Assembly: GCA_947479455.1 (NCBI GenBank)
Contig: CANJZE010000023.1
Coordinates: 1 to 61,520 of the forward strand
Length of the DNA: 61,520 bases
DNA from: Bacteroidota bacterium
GTDB taxonomy: Bacteria; Bacteroidota; Bacteroidia; Chitinophagales; LD1
Direction of reading: 5' to 3'
Shown here piece after piece: positions 8,443-19,115 of the stretch; within the stretch, counting starts at the first letter, position 1, and every line of letters starts with the position of its first letter. Below the pieces are notes generated by a model. That model worked only from the letters and a program-made list of their open reading frames with translations. It did not search any database and was not told the DNA's origin. The position numbers and the translations under genes are program-made.

Positions 8443-11400
8443 TTATTTCTGCAGAATGAATTTCCTTACCATTTTTTCATCATTATAAGTTACCCGAATA
8501 AAATATTCAGCAGGCAACATCAATCCTGTTGGAATTTCGAAATCTGTTCTGCCTTCAGGTAAGTCCAATTCGGTTTTAGGAACTACAAGGTGTCCAACTA
8601 CATCAGCAATTTCTATGACTACCTTTCCTTCCTTAGGTAAAATAATTCCAAGTGTTGATTGATTGAATGCAGGATTAGGCGAAGGACCCACCAATTGAAT
8701 TGTTCCTGTAAGCGAAGCACATTGACGATTGTTATCCATTCGCATTTCTGTTTCACCATGATTTACAGCTTTTGCTTCAACGCATACAAACGAATTTGCT
8801 CTTAATGCATTTGATACAAACTGCGCGGTGAAAGTGTATTGTATAATCTGCCCCGAAGGAAGAACTCCATTCCAATCTTCGGTAATCAATCCACCTGTGC
8901 CGAGCGTTGCATATAGCTGTATATGTGTGATGGCACGTGTGCCAAGGTTACTCATAAGAATCTTTATACCTACCAACACAGAGCCATCGCTTTGTGTTTG
9001 CGAAGTCGTTTCAACTACATCAACCGATAAATCCAAATCGGTATGCGAAACATAGAAAGTTTGCGCGCTGCTGTTTGTGCACCCAAAGTCGGAAGAGACA
9101 GTCAACACAATATTGAACGAATCATTAGTAGAGTATGTATGCAATGTATTTGCAGCAAATGAATGCGTAGAGCCATCTCCAAAATTCCAATCGTAACTCG
9201 AAGCACCAGTGCTTTGATTGGTGAGCGTTACATCAACCGGTGCTTCGCCATATAATGGCGCCATAGCAAATGAAGACATTGGATTCGGATGAACTTGAAC
9301 GGTTTTGATAATGGAATCTTGACAACCACTATTCGTTGTTACTAAAAGTTTCACCGCAAAAATTCCTGTATCAGCAAAATAATATTGTGGTGAATTAATG
9401 TGATGGAATAGACTTCCATTAATATTCCAATCACGAAACTGAATTGGTTCGCTTAGCGAAATGCTACTGTCGATAGGTGTGTAATTCAAATCTTCGCAAA
9501 GCGAAAGATTAGTGAAGTTGGCCATCGGATTTTGCACAATCAGAATTTGTTTGGCAACAGTATCGGTACAACCAATGGCATTTTCTATAGTAAGTTTTAC
9601 AGGATACAATCCCGAAACCAAATACCTATGCGCAGGATTTTGAAGTGGCGAAAAAAAGCTTCCGTCACCAAAACTCCATTGCCAACCCACCACCGAAAAC
9701 GAATTCGTGATGTCCACAAATTTGGTGGAGTCACCCACACAAACATCTGTAAAATTAAAATCGGCTTGTAGTGGAGGAAAAATTTCTACCGCACTCACAA
9801 ATGTATCTAGGCAACCTTGTGAAGTAGTTACTATTAAAGTAACCGGCACATAGCCCTGCAAAGGAAAATTGTAAACAACATTCTGCGTGGTAAATAAATT
9901 GGTTTGATCAATTCGCCATTGCCATTGGGTTACACTATCGGGCGGTAACACACTACTTACATCTAATAGCTGCGAAGAATTTCCGGCACAAATTATTCCC
10001 GGGTACGAAAAACGGGCAATTGGTTTTGCATACACCGAAATATTTTTGACGGCAACGCCTGTGCAGCCGGAGTCGGTAAAAAGAATCATAGTAACGCTGT
10101 AATCACCCGGAGCCGGAAAAGCGTGCGAAGGATTTTGCAACAATGAAGTTCCGTTATCACCAAAATTCCAAAGCCATTGATGAATGCTATCGGGCAATAC
10201 CGGAATAGTGATATCCGTAAAATTGGTTTGCTCACCATAACATGCAATGCCCGAAGTAAAGTTGCCCTGTGGTGCTGTGCCTTTTATGGTTACAGTACTT
10301 GTACCTGTTGTGCTGCATCCATAAATATCAGTTACCGAAACAGAATATGTTCCCGAAGATGCAATGGTAATGAAGGTTGTAGTTACAGCGGTAGACCAAA
10401 GCGTTTGCGCTGGAGGATAATTTCCTGTGTTAATCGCAAGGTCATTGCCAATACACATTGCGGTATCGCTTGGAAGAATAGTGAGTAGCGAAATAGAGTC
10501 AACGCGTACGTGAGTAGTATCGGTCATAATAGAACAACCACCGTTATCGGTTATCCTGCAAGAATAATTTCCAGTGGTATCTTTTTGAACCGTGTAAGTA
10601 GTTAAGCTATCATTCCACAAAAACGAATAGCCCGCTGCGGGCGAAAGTAGAATTGGATGAATATTCACGTTTTGTCCCAAACAAATTACAGTGTCAATAG
10701 GACTCATAAAGGTGTACGGCATAGTAACGTTGATAGCATCCGTACTAGTTCTTTCAAACACATCGGTTACCGTTACTGAATAGGTTCCCGTTTTATTTAC
10801 ACTTATGCTTGGCGTAATTTCTCCTGTGGACCACAAAAAATCTTTAAAGCGATTGCCGGCATCAATGGCAATTGGACACAAACTATAAACTTGAGTAATG
10901 TCAGAACCTAAATCGACAGGTGGAGAATATTTGTTGTAGAGATAATTTTCTACTTGCTGTTGAGCTGCATTGTTGAGCGCAGTATTGTACAAAATCACTT
11001 CGGCAATTTCTCCATTAAAATTTTGGAAAACAGAAGCAAGTCTTCCAAGCTGATAATTAGCAGTATCTATAAATGAAGCCGCATCAAGTGCTGTTCCGGC
11101 ATCCACAAAACTTCCATTCTTATAAAGCGTGTCTGAAACGCCAATGTTTTTTTTGATACTTATAAGATTGTAGTCCTGTGGTACAACCGATGGGCCGTAA
11201 AGAATTTTTCCCGCATTTCTAAATTGAAGTATTGCTCCTGCATTCCATACCAGGAGACCATTGGCATCACCTATAGAAAAAATAGTTCGATTACCCGTTA
11301 TGGTGTTGGGCTTAGCAATAATAAACAGACTGAGTGAATTGTTTCCAATGCCGGAAATGGGCACTCCATTAAGTAGGTCATCCGTTCCATCAAAGGACAA

Positions 11401-14400
11401 AGCAGGTTTAACTATTTGTGTTGGGCTTGCCATAACAGGTTGGCGAGTAACATCAATTTGTGCAGCGTTATAATTGTTTCCGCTTCGGTCTAACCATTGC
11501 TCTACTTTGTTTCCATTCAAAACAATTCCATCATCGGCTTTTAACCACAAAGTTAGGTTAGGTAAAAAAGACGGAACAAATAATGTAAACGTATTCACTA
11601 CTGACTCGGTCGAATCATTACAAATATTATACGCTTTCACCTTCCAATAAAAAACAGGACTGTTACTTAGCGTTGCGATGTATTGCGTTCCGGAAATTCC
11701 ATTGATAATAACAGGAGAAGTAAACGAAGGGTTTGTTGAAATGATAAGCGAATAAGTGTTCGCATTTTGAGCCGGCATCCAACTAAAATTAACTGTTGTA
11801 GAAACCGCTTGAAAATTATTTGAAGGACTTTGCAAAGCAACAATTTGCGGTAGTGGTGCACTCGGCACTACCTGCATGTTATTGGTAACTGCATTTGAAC
11901 ATCCATTGGTGGCAGTAACTGTTAGCGTAATTGAAACATTTGCAGCATTGTTGTATAAGTGCTGTGGGTTCTGAATGGTAGCATGCGTACTGGCATCGCC
12001 AAAATTCCAATCCCATTGATTTATAGTTTCACCAGCAGGCGAAGTGCTCAAATTAATAAATGGATAGGGGTTATTTATACAAGCCATAGTAGTTTGAAAC
12101 GCAGCCGTAGGAATTGGTTTTACCAAAACATTTTGCACAGCAGAATTTAAGCAACCGGCACTCGTAGTTACGCTCAACGTTACTGTGTAGTTGCCTGTAT
12201 CAACATAGTTGTAAGTAGGGTTTGATACTGCATCAATTCCGCCATCGCCAAAGTCCCAGGCGTACCCTATAATAGTTGATGTGTCGGTCGATGCGCTCGT
12301 GTTTTGCGGAACATAGTCAGCGCCTAAACAAAGAGTTGCTCCTGTAAAAAACACATTAGGCGTACTTGCTGTTACTGTAACATGAACCAAATCGGTTCCT
12401 TGGCACCCAATAGCATTGGTAACGGTTAAAGAATAATCGCCTGTTGCCGGAACAGTTAGCAACGAAGTAGTAGCACCTGTTGACCAGGCAAACTGAAAAC
12501 TATTCCATCCTGATGCAGGAGTTTTTAAACCAATTAAATTTCCCGAACACATGCTTGTATCGGCACCTAGTGAAACGGTGTTTTCAAATAAATCTATTGC
12601 CAGGTCGATGGTGTCGGAAAAGGAAGAGCAACTACCATAAGAAACCTGCACATAATAATTTCCATTGCTGCTGGCTTGAATGGAGGAAGTGGTTTCTCCG
12701 GTGTTCCAATTAAAAGTGTATCCGGTAATAGAAGGCAATTGTGTTTGCAGTTGCACCACATCGCCTAAGCAAAGTGTAGTATCGCTAACGGTTAAGTTGA
12801 TGTTTGGAAATGTAACAACTACGGTGTCTATACTTATTCTTCCAAAAATATCGGTTACTGAAACCGAATAAACTCCACTGCGATTTACGCTGATGGTTGG
12901 GGTTGTTTCATTGGTTGACCACAAATAATTTTTGTAACAAGTGGTGGCGTTTAGTTGTACCGGACAAAACCCTTCACTCACTGTAATATCAGCTCCCAGA
13001 TTAACAGCAGTGCTGTATTTGTTGTATAAGTAATTTTCTACTTGCTGTTGTGTTGAGGGGTTGAGTGCGGTATTGTATAAAATTACTTCGGCTATTTCCC
13101 CACTAAAATTTTGGAATACAGCAGCTAGTTTTCCCAATTGGTATTTTGCGGTATCTATAAATGGTAAAGCAAAAGTAGGTCCTGCCTCATCTACGGAAAC
13201 TCCATTCCTATAAAGTGTATCGCCCACACCAAGATTCTTTTTTGCAGCATACAAATAATAGTCCTGCGCCACCGAGTTTCCACCATAAAGAATTTGTCCT
13301 GCATTTCTGAGTTGAAGCGTTGCCCCCGCATGCCACATAAAAAACGCGTTCACATCGCCAATAGAAAAAATGGTGCGATTGCCCGACACGGTACTTGGTT
13401 TAGCTACTATAAATAGGCTAAGTGAACTGGTCCCAATACCAGGAATAGGAACGCCATTAAGTAAATCATCAACGCCATCGAAATGCAATGCGGGTTTACC
13501 GCACAACTCGGCAGGATAAACGCGAGTAGGTTGAAGAGTGTTATTGTTTTGAGTAGCACTAGAGCCATTGCTGCTTTGGTCGCTCCATTGATTCACCGCA
13601 TTTCCAATGAGCGATAAACCTGTATCGGCTTTTAGCCACAACGCCAAGCCTGATAAATCAGCAGGTGTAAACAAAGTGAACGTGCGCTTCACCGATTCAG
13701 AAGATGCGTTGCAAATATTATAGGCTCGCACTTTCCAATAAAAAATTTGACTGCCGCTTACCGTAGCGGTGTACTGAGTTGTGGTAATGTTGTTGATGAT
13801 AATCGGAGTTGTAAAAAACGAATCGGCAGAAATAAGCAGGGAATAATTAACCGCGTTTGGTGAAGGCAACCAAGTGAAGTTTACAGTTTGACTTGCGGCT
13901 TGGTAATTATCTGCCGGCTGAATTAATGTGGGCATTTGTGGCAGTGTGTAATTAGCCACTACGTTCAAACTATTTTGAATTGTATCAACGCATCCATTGG
14001 TAGCAGAAACTATTAAAGTAACAGTATAGTTGTTCGCGTTTGTATAAGTATGCAAAGGACTTTGTGTTGAAGAAAACGAAGCATCCCCAAAATTCCAATT
14101 CCACGAACTAATGTTTTCGCCAGCAGGGGCAGTGCTTAAATCATTGAATTGATAGCTGTTATTGATGCAAGCAATACTGGTTTGAAAAACAGCTACGGGA
14201 TTTGGTTTCACAATTACTTGATGAGTTGCCCAAGCAGCACAACCAGCACTGGTTATTGCAACAAGCGAAACATTATACGTGCCGCTGCTCAAATAATTAT
14301 GTACAGGATGCGCGGCAGTATCCATCATTCCGCCATCGCCAAAATTCCATTGGTAACTAATGATTGTTCCGGAAGTGGTATTCAAGGGAAAATACGTTTC

Positions 14401-15825
14401 TCCTAAACATAAATTGGCGCCATTAAACATTACAGTTGGTGCAATACCAACTACTGTTATTGCAATATCATCTGTGCCGGCACATCCTTTAGCATTGGTC
14501 ACGGTAACGGCATAGGTGTTTGTAGCGGGTACTGCAAATAAACTATCGGTGCTGTTATCTGACCAATGAAACTGTAAGGCATCCCAACCGAAGGAAGGAG
14601 AGTTTAGAGCAATACTGTTGCCAGCACACATGCTGGTATCTGCCCCCAGCGAAACAGTAGTCGCAAACAAATCATTGGTGAGTGTAAGTGTATCTGAAAT
14701 TGCATTGCAGGTTCCGTCAAACACCGTAACCGAGTAATCAGCCGGATTAGTTATGCGAATAGATGGCGTTGTTTCACCGGTACTCCAATTAAAACTATAA
14801 TTTACAAATGAAGAAAGCTGTGGTGCAATGGAAATAGTATCGTTTAAACAAATGGTCATGTCGTTACTATTGATATTTACACTAGGGTAAGTGACATGAA
14901 TAGTATCAAACAGTTGTCTTCCAAATATATCGGTGGTGCGCAACCAATAATCACCGCTTTTATTTACGCTCACACTTGAAGTGGTGGCACCGGTAGACCA
15001 TAAATAAGCAGCGTAACATCCGGTACTGCTTAGCACAATAGGACAAAACCCAAAAGCTATAGTGGTGTCGGCACCCAGATTCGGTCGCGCGGCATACTTA
15101 TCGGCTAAATAATTTTCAACATTCTTTCTTTCTGCAGGGCTAAGCGCACTCTTATATAAAACAATCTCCGCTATATCTCCATTGAAATAATTATTGAGCG
15201 AAGCCAATCGGCCAATGCTGTAATTAGTAGTATCTGTAAAAGCAGTAGCGTATGAAGCCCCCTGCGCTCCAGCATATAAACCATTTCTAAAAATCGAATC
15301 ATTAACGCCAATATTTTTTCTGGCCGAAAACAAATAATACTGTGCACTGGATGTACCTGCACTTACGGTTTGTCCATTGTTTCTGAATTGCAGTGTAGCT
15401 GCTGTGTGCCATAGAAACATTCCATTTGTTCCTCCAATGGAAAAAATGGAACGATTACCGGTAATAATACTTGGTTTAGCTACTACAAATAAACTTACCG
15501 AAGAGTTGCCAATGGCCGGAATTAAAGGCCCAAGAAACAAATCAGTAGAACCATTAAAATGTAAAGCCTGTTTACCACACAATTCAACAGGACTAACCGT
15601 ATCGGGGCGATTACCCGAAGTAATTTGAATAGCATCATAATTATTGCCGCTTTGGTCTGCCCAAGTACTTACTCCTCCGGTGGCTTGTGTAAGTCCGGTA
15701 TCGGCACGTAACCACAAGGTTAAATTCGGTAAATCGGTTGGGGAAAAATTTTGCGAAAAAGTTTTGTTGCCAATCAAAAAGGCACACAAAAGAAAAACGC
15801 AGCGAAGGGTAATTTTCATTCTCAT
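8443..15825 (-). CDS. giant secreted PKD/LamG-like protein with T9SS sorting domain, 2460 aa
   Basis: A signal peptide (MKITLRCVFLLCAFLIG...TFSQ) leads into three paralogous modules. Each starts with a concanavalin/LamG-like domain (LTLWLRADTG, LALWLKADTG and LTLWLKADDG at about residues 35, 725 and 1425). Two full modules of about 700 residues then carry gliding-motility-type Cys/Ser-rich segments, PKD domains (W-N-FGDG motifs such as WNFGDGGMMD and WDFGDGGID) and a fibronectin-like segment ending in VFYWKVKAYNICN. The third module is partial and passes into a run of further PKD domains. The last 80 residues (from GPSPNPAFNQ, ending MVRKFILQK) have the layout of a T9SS type A sorting domain. 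It is probably exported across the outer membrane and cell-surface bound or released, with adhesive or glycan-binding roles inferred from the domains. Two starts are possible (MRMK or the Met two codons on). Confidence 0.92.
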   Translation of the reverse strand: MRMKITLRCVFLLCAFLIGNKTFSQNFSPTDLPNLTLWLRADTGLTQATGGVSTWADQSGNNYDAIQITSGNRPDTVSPVELCGKQALHFNGSTDLFLGPLIPAIGNSSVSLFVVAKPSIITGNRSIFSIGGTNGMFLWHTAATLQFRNNGQTVSAGTSSAQYYLFSARKNIGVNDSIFRNGLYAGAQGASYATAFTDTTNYSIGRLASLNNYFNGDIAEIVLYKSALSPAERKNVENYLADKYAARPNLGADTTIAFGFCPIVLSSTGCYAAYLWSTGATTSSVSVNKSGDYWLRTTDIFGRQLFDTIHVTYPSVNINSNDMTICLNDTISIAPQLSSFVNYSFNWSTGETTPSIRITNPADYSVTVFDGTCNAISDTLTLTNDLFATTVSLGADTSMCAGNSIALNSPSFGWDALQFHWSDNSTDSLFAVPATNTYAVTVTNAKGCAGTDDIAITVVGIAPTVMFNGANLCLGETYFPLNTTSGTIISYQWNFGDGGMMDTAAHPVHNYLSSGTYNVSLVAITSAGCAAWATHQVIVKPNPVAVFQTSIACINNSYQFNDLSTAPAGENISSWNWNFGDASFSSTQSPLHTYTNANNYTVTLIVSATNGCVDTIQNSLNVVANYTLPQMPTLIQPADNYQAASQTVNFTWLPSPNAVNYSLLISADSFFTTPIIINNITTTQYTATVSGSQIFYWKVRAYNICNASSESVKRTFTLFTPADLSGLALWLKADTGLSLIGNAVNQWSDQSSNGSSATQNNNTLQPTRVYPAELCGKPALHFDGVDDLLNGVPIPGIGTSSLSLFIVAKPSTVSGNRTIFSIGDVNAFFMWHAGATLQLRNAGQILYGGNSVAQDYYLYAAKKNLGVGDTLYRNGVSVDEAGPTFALPFIDTAKYQLGKLAAVFQNFSGEIAEVILYNTALNPSTQQQVENYLYNKYSTAVNLGADITVSEGFCPVQLNATTCYKNYLWSTNETTPTISVNRSGVYSVSVTDIFGRISIDTVVVTFPNINLTVSDTTLCLGDVVQLQTQLPSITGYTFNWNTGETTSSIQASSNGNYYVQVSYGSCSSFSDTIDLAIDLFENTVSLGADTSMCSGNLIGLKTPASGWNSFQFAWSTGATTSLLTVPATGDYSLTVTNAIGCQGTDLVHVTVTASTPNVFFTGATLCLGADYVPQNTSASTDTSTIIGYAWDFGDGGIDAVSNPTYNYVDTGNYTVTLSVTTSAGCLNSAVQNVLVKPIPTAAFQTTMACINNPYPFINLSTSPAGETINQWDWNFGDASTHATIQNPQHLYNNAANVSITLTVTATNGCSNAVTNNMQVVPSAPLPQIVALQSPSNNFQAVSTTVNFSWMPAQNANTYSLIISTNPSFTSPVIINGISGTQYIATLSNSPVFYWKVKAYNICNDSTESVVNTFTLFVPSFLPNLTLWLKADDGIVLNGNKVEQWLDRSGNNYNAAQIDVTRQPVMASPTQIVKPALSFDGTDDLLNGVPISGIGNNSLSLFIIAKPNTITGNRTIFSIGDANGLLVWNAGAILQFRNAGKILYGPSVVPQDYNLISIKKNIGVSDTLYKNGSFVDAGTALDAASFIDTANYQLGRLASVFQNFNGEIAEVILYNTALNNAAQQQVENYLYNKYSPPVDLGSDITQVYSLCPIAIDAGNRFKDFLWSTGEITPSISVNKTGTYSVTVTDVFERTSTDAINVTMPYTFMSPIDTVICLGQNVNIHPILLSPAAGYSFLWNDSLTTYTVQKDTTGNYSCRITDNGGCSIMTDTTHVRVDSISLLTILPSDTAMCIGNDLAINTGNYPPAQTLWSTAVTTTFITIASSGTYSVSVTDIYGCSTTGTSTVTIKGTAPQGNFTSGIACYGEQTNFTDITIPVLPDSIHQWLWNFGDNGTSLLQNPSHAFPAPGDYSVTMILFTDSGCTGVAVKNISVYAKPIARFSYPGIICAGNSSQLLDVSSVLPPDSVTQWQWRIDQTNLFTTQNVVYNFPLQGYVPVTLIVTTSQGCLDTFVSAVEIFPPLQADFNFTDVCVGDSTKFVDITNSFSVVGWQWSFGDGSFFSPLQNPAHRYLVSGLYPVKLTIENAIGCTDTVAKQILIVQNPMANFTNLSLCEDLNYTPIDSSISLSEPIQFRDWNINGSLFHHINSPQYYFADTGIFAVKLLVTTNSGCQDSIIKTVQVHPNPMSSFAMAPLYGEAPVDVTLTNQSTGASSYDWNFGDGSTHSFAANTLHTYSTNDSFNIVLTVSSDFGCTNSSAQTFYVSHTDLDLSVDVVETTSQTQSDGSVLVGIKILMSNLGTRAITHIQLYATLGTGGLITEDWNGVLPSGQIIQYTFTAQFVSNALRANSFVCVEAKAVNHGETEMRMDNNRQCASLTGTIQLVGPSPNPAFNQSTLGIILPKEGKVVIEIADVVGHLVVPKTELDLPEGRTDFEIPTGLMLPAEYFIRVTYNDEKMVRKFILQK

Positions 15826-15848
15826 AGAAGACAGCGATTCTTGTCTCC

Positions 15849-15856
15849 CGAAAGTA
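15849..15856 (-). promoter_or_regulatory. -7-like box before the giant PKD gene
   Basis: TACTTTCG on the minus strand matches TAnnTTTG in 7 of 8 positions and lies 24 bp before the ATG. The acpP promoter has the same octamer. A TTG at the usual distance is not seen. Confidence 0.3.
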
Positions 15857-15868
15857 GGATTTATTTCT

Positions 15869-17110
15869 TCAACGCTCTCCCCTTATCAACGCGCTATAAA
15901 CCTGTGCATACTTTTGAACACCTTTTTCGAGCGAATAAATTTGATGAGCTGTAGCTATAATTTTTTCGGTGTTGAAGGCGGCACTTTCGGTAAACATTTT
16001 GTCAATGGCTATTTGGTACGCTGTAGTTGAAAACTCCCGAACCAAAATACCCGATTGCAAACCTTCGGTAATGCCATCCACATCTCCCACCCCCACGTTA
16101 CAAACATGCGGAATACCCATACCCATAATTTCCCCTTGCTTGGTTGGCGATGATGCTTGCTTGGAAAAAACCGGAAGAATGAAAAATAAATTCCAGTTCG
16201 ATAACGAAAGGTAAGTTGGAACTTCATGATGCTTTGCCGGAGCAATGAGAAAAGCAGTTGAAGGGATATTTTTTTGCTCGGCTTTGCTTAAAATATTTTG
16301 TGGTAGCTCGTTGGTAATGAAAAGAAATTTTGAATCCGACTTCTTTTCTAACACACATTTAAAGAAGTCCAGCATTTCCTCGAGCATATACCAAGTGCCA
16401 ATGCTGCCTAAATAACTCAACACAAACTCATTTCCATTGAGTTGAAATTTATGGCGCAGTTCGGCTTTCAGTTTTTCATCCACACTGTTTGCCGAAAACA
16501 AATTCAAATCGGCACAACAAGGAATTACTTGAATAGGAATTGGTTGATTGGGAATTTCGTTTCGAGCTTGTAAAATTTTTTTTCCCGCTTCGGTCAAACT
16601 GATGGTGTAATCGGCTTCGCTCAAAAAATCCTTTTCTTTCTGTTTGAAGAATTTGAAAATGGAATTGTAAAGCGGGTTCTTCAAGTTCCAAATTTTTCCA
16701 TCTACTCGTTCATCGGCATAAAAGCCGCGCATATCGAACAAAAATTTGGTGCTAAATTTTTTCTTCATTGCCAAACCAACAAAGGCAGAAATGTAACTGC
16801 GGCAATGAACAAGGCTGAAATTTTTTTGCGCATGAAGCACTATTGCTGTTTTCTGCATTCGCCATAAATCGTAAATGGTAGAAACCACTGGCGGTTTCTT
16901 GGTATAAGAAAGCGGAACCCAATCAATATTGCTTTGTTTTAAACGAGCAGAAATTTCTTTCGAAAATTTTTCGAAGCGTTCGGGTTTTTCAAAACTAATA
17001 AGGGTAAACGCGTAGCCAAGTTTCGACAAGCCTTCTATGTAAGGTATCACCTGACTTTGCCCGAGCGGGTCGGTCATGCCATCGTAGCTTAGGTAGAGAA
17101 CCTTAATCAT
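15869..17110 (-). CDS. GT4-like (GT-B fold) glycosyltransferase, 413 aa
   Basis: The N-terminal half starts MIKVLYLSYDGMTDPLGQSQVIPY, a glycine-rich acceptor-domain start seen in GT-B enzymes of surface-polysaccharide loci. The second half has the nucleotide-sugar domain: VLSYLGSIGTWYMLEEMLDF opens it, and the KQGEIMGMGIPHVCN segment stands where GT4 enzymes carry their E-x7-E element, here with a non-standard spacing. It is cytoplasmic and lacks membrane segments. The start overlaps the end of the upstream asnB by 8 nt, so both are co-transcribed. It is the last gene of the polysaccharide locus on this side. Donor and acceptor sugars cannot be told. Confidence 0.85.
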   Translation of the reverse strand: MIKVLYLSYDGMTDPLGQSQVIPYIEGLSKLGYAFTLISFEKPERFEKFSKEISARLKQSNIDWVPLSYTKKPPVVSTIYDLWRMQKTAIVLHAQKNFSLVHCRSYISAFVGLAMKKKFSTKFLFDMRGFYADERVDGKIWNLKNPLYNSIFKFFKQKEKDFLSEADYTISLTEAGKKILQARNEIPNQPIPIQVIPCCADLNLFSANSVDEKLKAELRHKFQLNGNEFVLSYLGSIGTWYMLEEMLDFFKCVLEKKSDSKFLFITNELPQNILSKAEQKNIPSTAFLIAPAKHHEVPTYLSLSNWNLFFILPVFSKQASSPTKQGEIMGMGIPHVCNVGVGDVDGITEGLQSGILVREFSTTAYQIAIDKMFTESAAFNTEKIIATAHQIYSLEKGVQKYAQVYSALIRGER

Positions 17111-18995
17111 TGATGATTTGTTTCATCCCGCCTTCGTTAGCGGGAGATGATTGATGATTAAACAGCCAACGATGAAGCAGTATCAATACCCAAAGTCTGT
17201 TGAACAGAAATGCTTCTCCTTTATCAAAACGCGCAACGAGCGATTTAACTTTTTCAAATTTTACGGCTCCGCATTTTACAACTACTTCTTCACTCAAATA
17301 TTTTTCAAGCAAGTAATGCAAATCTGTTTTCAGCCACTTCGCCAACGGAATAGAAAAACCCCATTTCGGTCTATCAAAAAATTCGCGCGGCACAAAATCG
17401 TAGAGCACTTCTTTCAATAAATATTTCGCCACACCATTTTTCACTTTCAAATCTTCGGAAAGGTTCAAGGCGAATTCTACTACCCGATAATCTAAAAACG
17501 GAGTGCGCGCCTCCAAGGAGTATTGCATAGTGGCAATGTCAACCTTGGTCAACAAATCATCTTTCAAATAATATTTCATGTCGAACAATGCCTGCTGTTC
17601 TGCGGCAGATAGTTTTCGTTTCGTTTTAAAATTTTCATCAAACAAAACTTCGTGTTTGAAATCATCTTGCAATAAATCATTCAATTCATCTTCGCTGAAA
17701 AAATATTGCTCCTGCGAGAAAATATGACTCTTCTTATGCGCTTCAGTTTTGTAATTAAAAACATGCGCGCCTCTTTTATAACGCTCACCCATTTGCGAAA
17801 GCGAAAACGCAATTGGCTTTCTAAAAAATTTCACCAATGGATTATCTAAACGCTTCGCCCAGTTGTAAGCACCATAACCCATAAACAATTCATCGCCCCC
17901 ATCGCCACTCAAAGTCATGGTTACATATTGCCGCGCCAGTTTTGAAACCAGCATGGTTGGAATTCCCGATGAATCGGCATAGGGTTCATCATAAACCGTC
18001 ATCATTTTGTCAATCAAACCCAATGCATCGTTTTCGGTTACAATAAACTCATGATGCTCGGTGCCGAGATGTTTCGAAACTTTTTTGGCGTATTCGCTCT
18101 CATTAAACTTAGCTTCTTTAAAACCAATTGAAAACGTTTTTACAGGTTGCGAAGAAATGCTTTGCGCAATTGCAGTTACCGCACTGGAGTCAATTCCTCC
18201 ACTTAAAAAAGTGCCGAACGGCACATCGCTTATCATTCGATATCGAACGGATGAAGTAAGCAGTTCTTTCAACTCCTTTTTAGCAGAATCAAAATCAGTA
18301 ACAACAGTTGTTGTAATTTTTTCTTCGGGCTTCCAGTAGTGAACTACTTCGAAGCCGTGTTTATCAACCAAGGCAAAACTGCCTGCCGGCAACTTGTAAA
18401 TAGATTGATAAATAGTTTCCCGTTCAGGAATATAACCGGCATATAAAAACGTAGAAACAACCCGCTTGTTGAGCGGAATATTTTGCGCCACAAAGTCAAT
18501 GGCGAGCAACGATTTTATTTCAGAACCAAAAGCAAAATTGTTTTCAGCATAGAAATAATAAAGCGGTTTCACACCCAACCTATCGCGAAAGAGAAACAGT
18601 TTCTCTTTCTGCTTGTCGTAAATTGCAATGGCAAACATGCCGTTGAGCAAATGCACAAATTCGGTTCCGCGCTGTTCAAATGCTTCGAGAATAATTTCCG
18701 TATCGCTGTGGGTGCGCGGTGAAATATTCAACTGTTTGGCTATTTCTTGAAAATTGTAAACCTCGCCATTAAACACCATCACATATCTTTCACTTTGCGA
18801 AAACATGGGTTGATTGGCGGCCGTGCTCAAATCAATAATGCTCAATCTGCGATGACCTAAGCCACACGTTTTTTCTTCATTCAAAAAAAATCCAGCCGCA
18901 TCGGGTCCGCGGTGGCTCATCACATTCGTTATGGAATGCAAATCAGTTTCGCTGAATTGTTTGGTGAGAGAATAAAAACCTGCTATGCCACACAT
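17103..18995 (-). CDS. asnB: asparagine synthase (glutamine-hydrolysing) homologue 1, 630 aa
   Basis: The N-terminal class-II glutaminase domain starts with the nucleophile Cys2 (MCGIAGFYSL) and has SHRGPDA and FNGEVYNF. The C-terminal synthetase domain has the ATP-pyrophosphatase loop SGGIDSS at residues 265-271 and LSGDGGDE further on. All catalytic residues seen in AsnB are present. Its setting, next to a glycosyltransferase and near wlbA, suggests amidation of a sugar carboxylate (as reported for WbpS-type enzymes) rather than free asparagine, but the sequence cannot decide this. It is one of three such genes in the locus. An attached heptamer array lies directly upstream of its start codon. 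Confidence 0.9.
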   Translation of the reverse strand: MCGIAGFYSLTKQFSETDLHSITNVMSHRGPDAAGFFLNEEKTCGLGHRRLSIIDLSTAANQPMFSQSERYVMVFNGEVYNFQEIAKQLNISPRTHSDTEIILEAFEQRGTEFVHLLNGMFAIAIYDKQKEKLFLFRDRLGVKPLYYFYAENNFAFGSEIKSLLAIDFVAQNIPLNKRVVSTFLYAGYIPERETIYQSIYKLPAGSFALVDKHGFEVVHYWKPEEKITTTVVTDFDSAKKELKELLTSSVRYRMISDVPFGTFLSGGIDSSAVTAIAQSISSQPVKTFSIGFKEAKFNESEYAKKVSKHLGTEHHEFIVTENDALGLIDKMMTVYDEPYADSSGIPTMLVSKLARQYVTMTLSGDGGDELFMGYGAYNWAKRLDNPLVKFFRKPIAFSLSQMGERYKRGAHVFNYKTEAHKKSHIFSQEQYFFSEDELNDLLQDDFKHEVLFDENFKTKRKLSAAEQQALFDMKYYLKDDLLTKVDIATMQYSLEARTPFLDYRVVEFALNLSEDLKVKNGVAKYLLKEVLYDFVPREFFDRPKWGFSIPLAKWLKTDLHYLLEKYLSEEVVVKCGAVKFEKVKSLVARFDKGEAFLFNRLWVLILLHRWLFNHQSSPANEGGMKQIIND

Positions 18996-18999
18996 CGAG

Positions 19000-19032
19000 A
19001 TTGATGATTGATGATTGATGATTGATGATTGA
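19000..19032. repeat. ATTGATG heptamer array upstream of asnB1
   Basis: 4.7 perfect copies of ATTGATG. Shorter runs of the same unit (one to two copies) occur downstream of this asnB, around 17108-17118 and 17146-17160, so the gene is bracketed by the same motif. Confidence 0.9.
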
Positions 19033-19074
19033 AATGCAGAACAACAGAATGGAAGTGTGTCGCGCAGAGAAAGG

Positions 19075-19082
19075 CAAAACTA
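19075..19082 (-). promoter_or_regulatory. -7-like box before asnB1
   Basis: The minus strand reads TAGTTTTG, a perfect TAnnTTTG, 80 bp before the asnB1 ATG; the heptamer array would be in the leader. No clear -33 TTG is present. Confidence 0.3.
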
Positions 19083-19115
19083 ATTCGTGTAATTTGTGAA
19101 ATCCGTGTCTGCATC

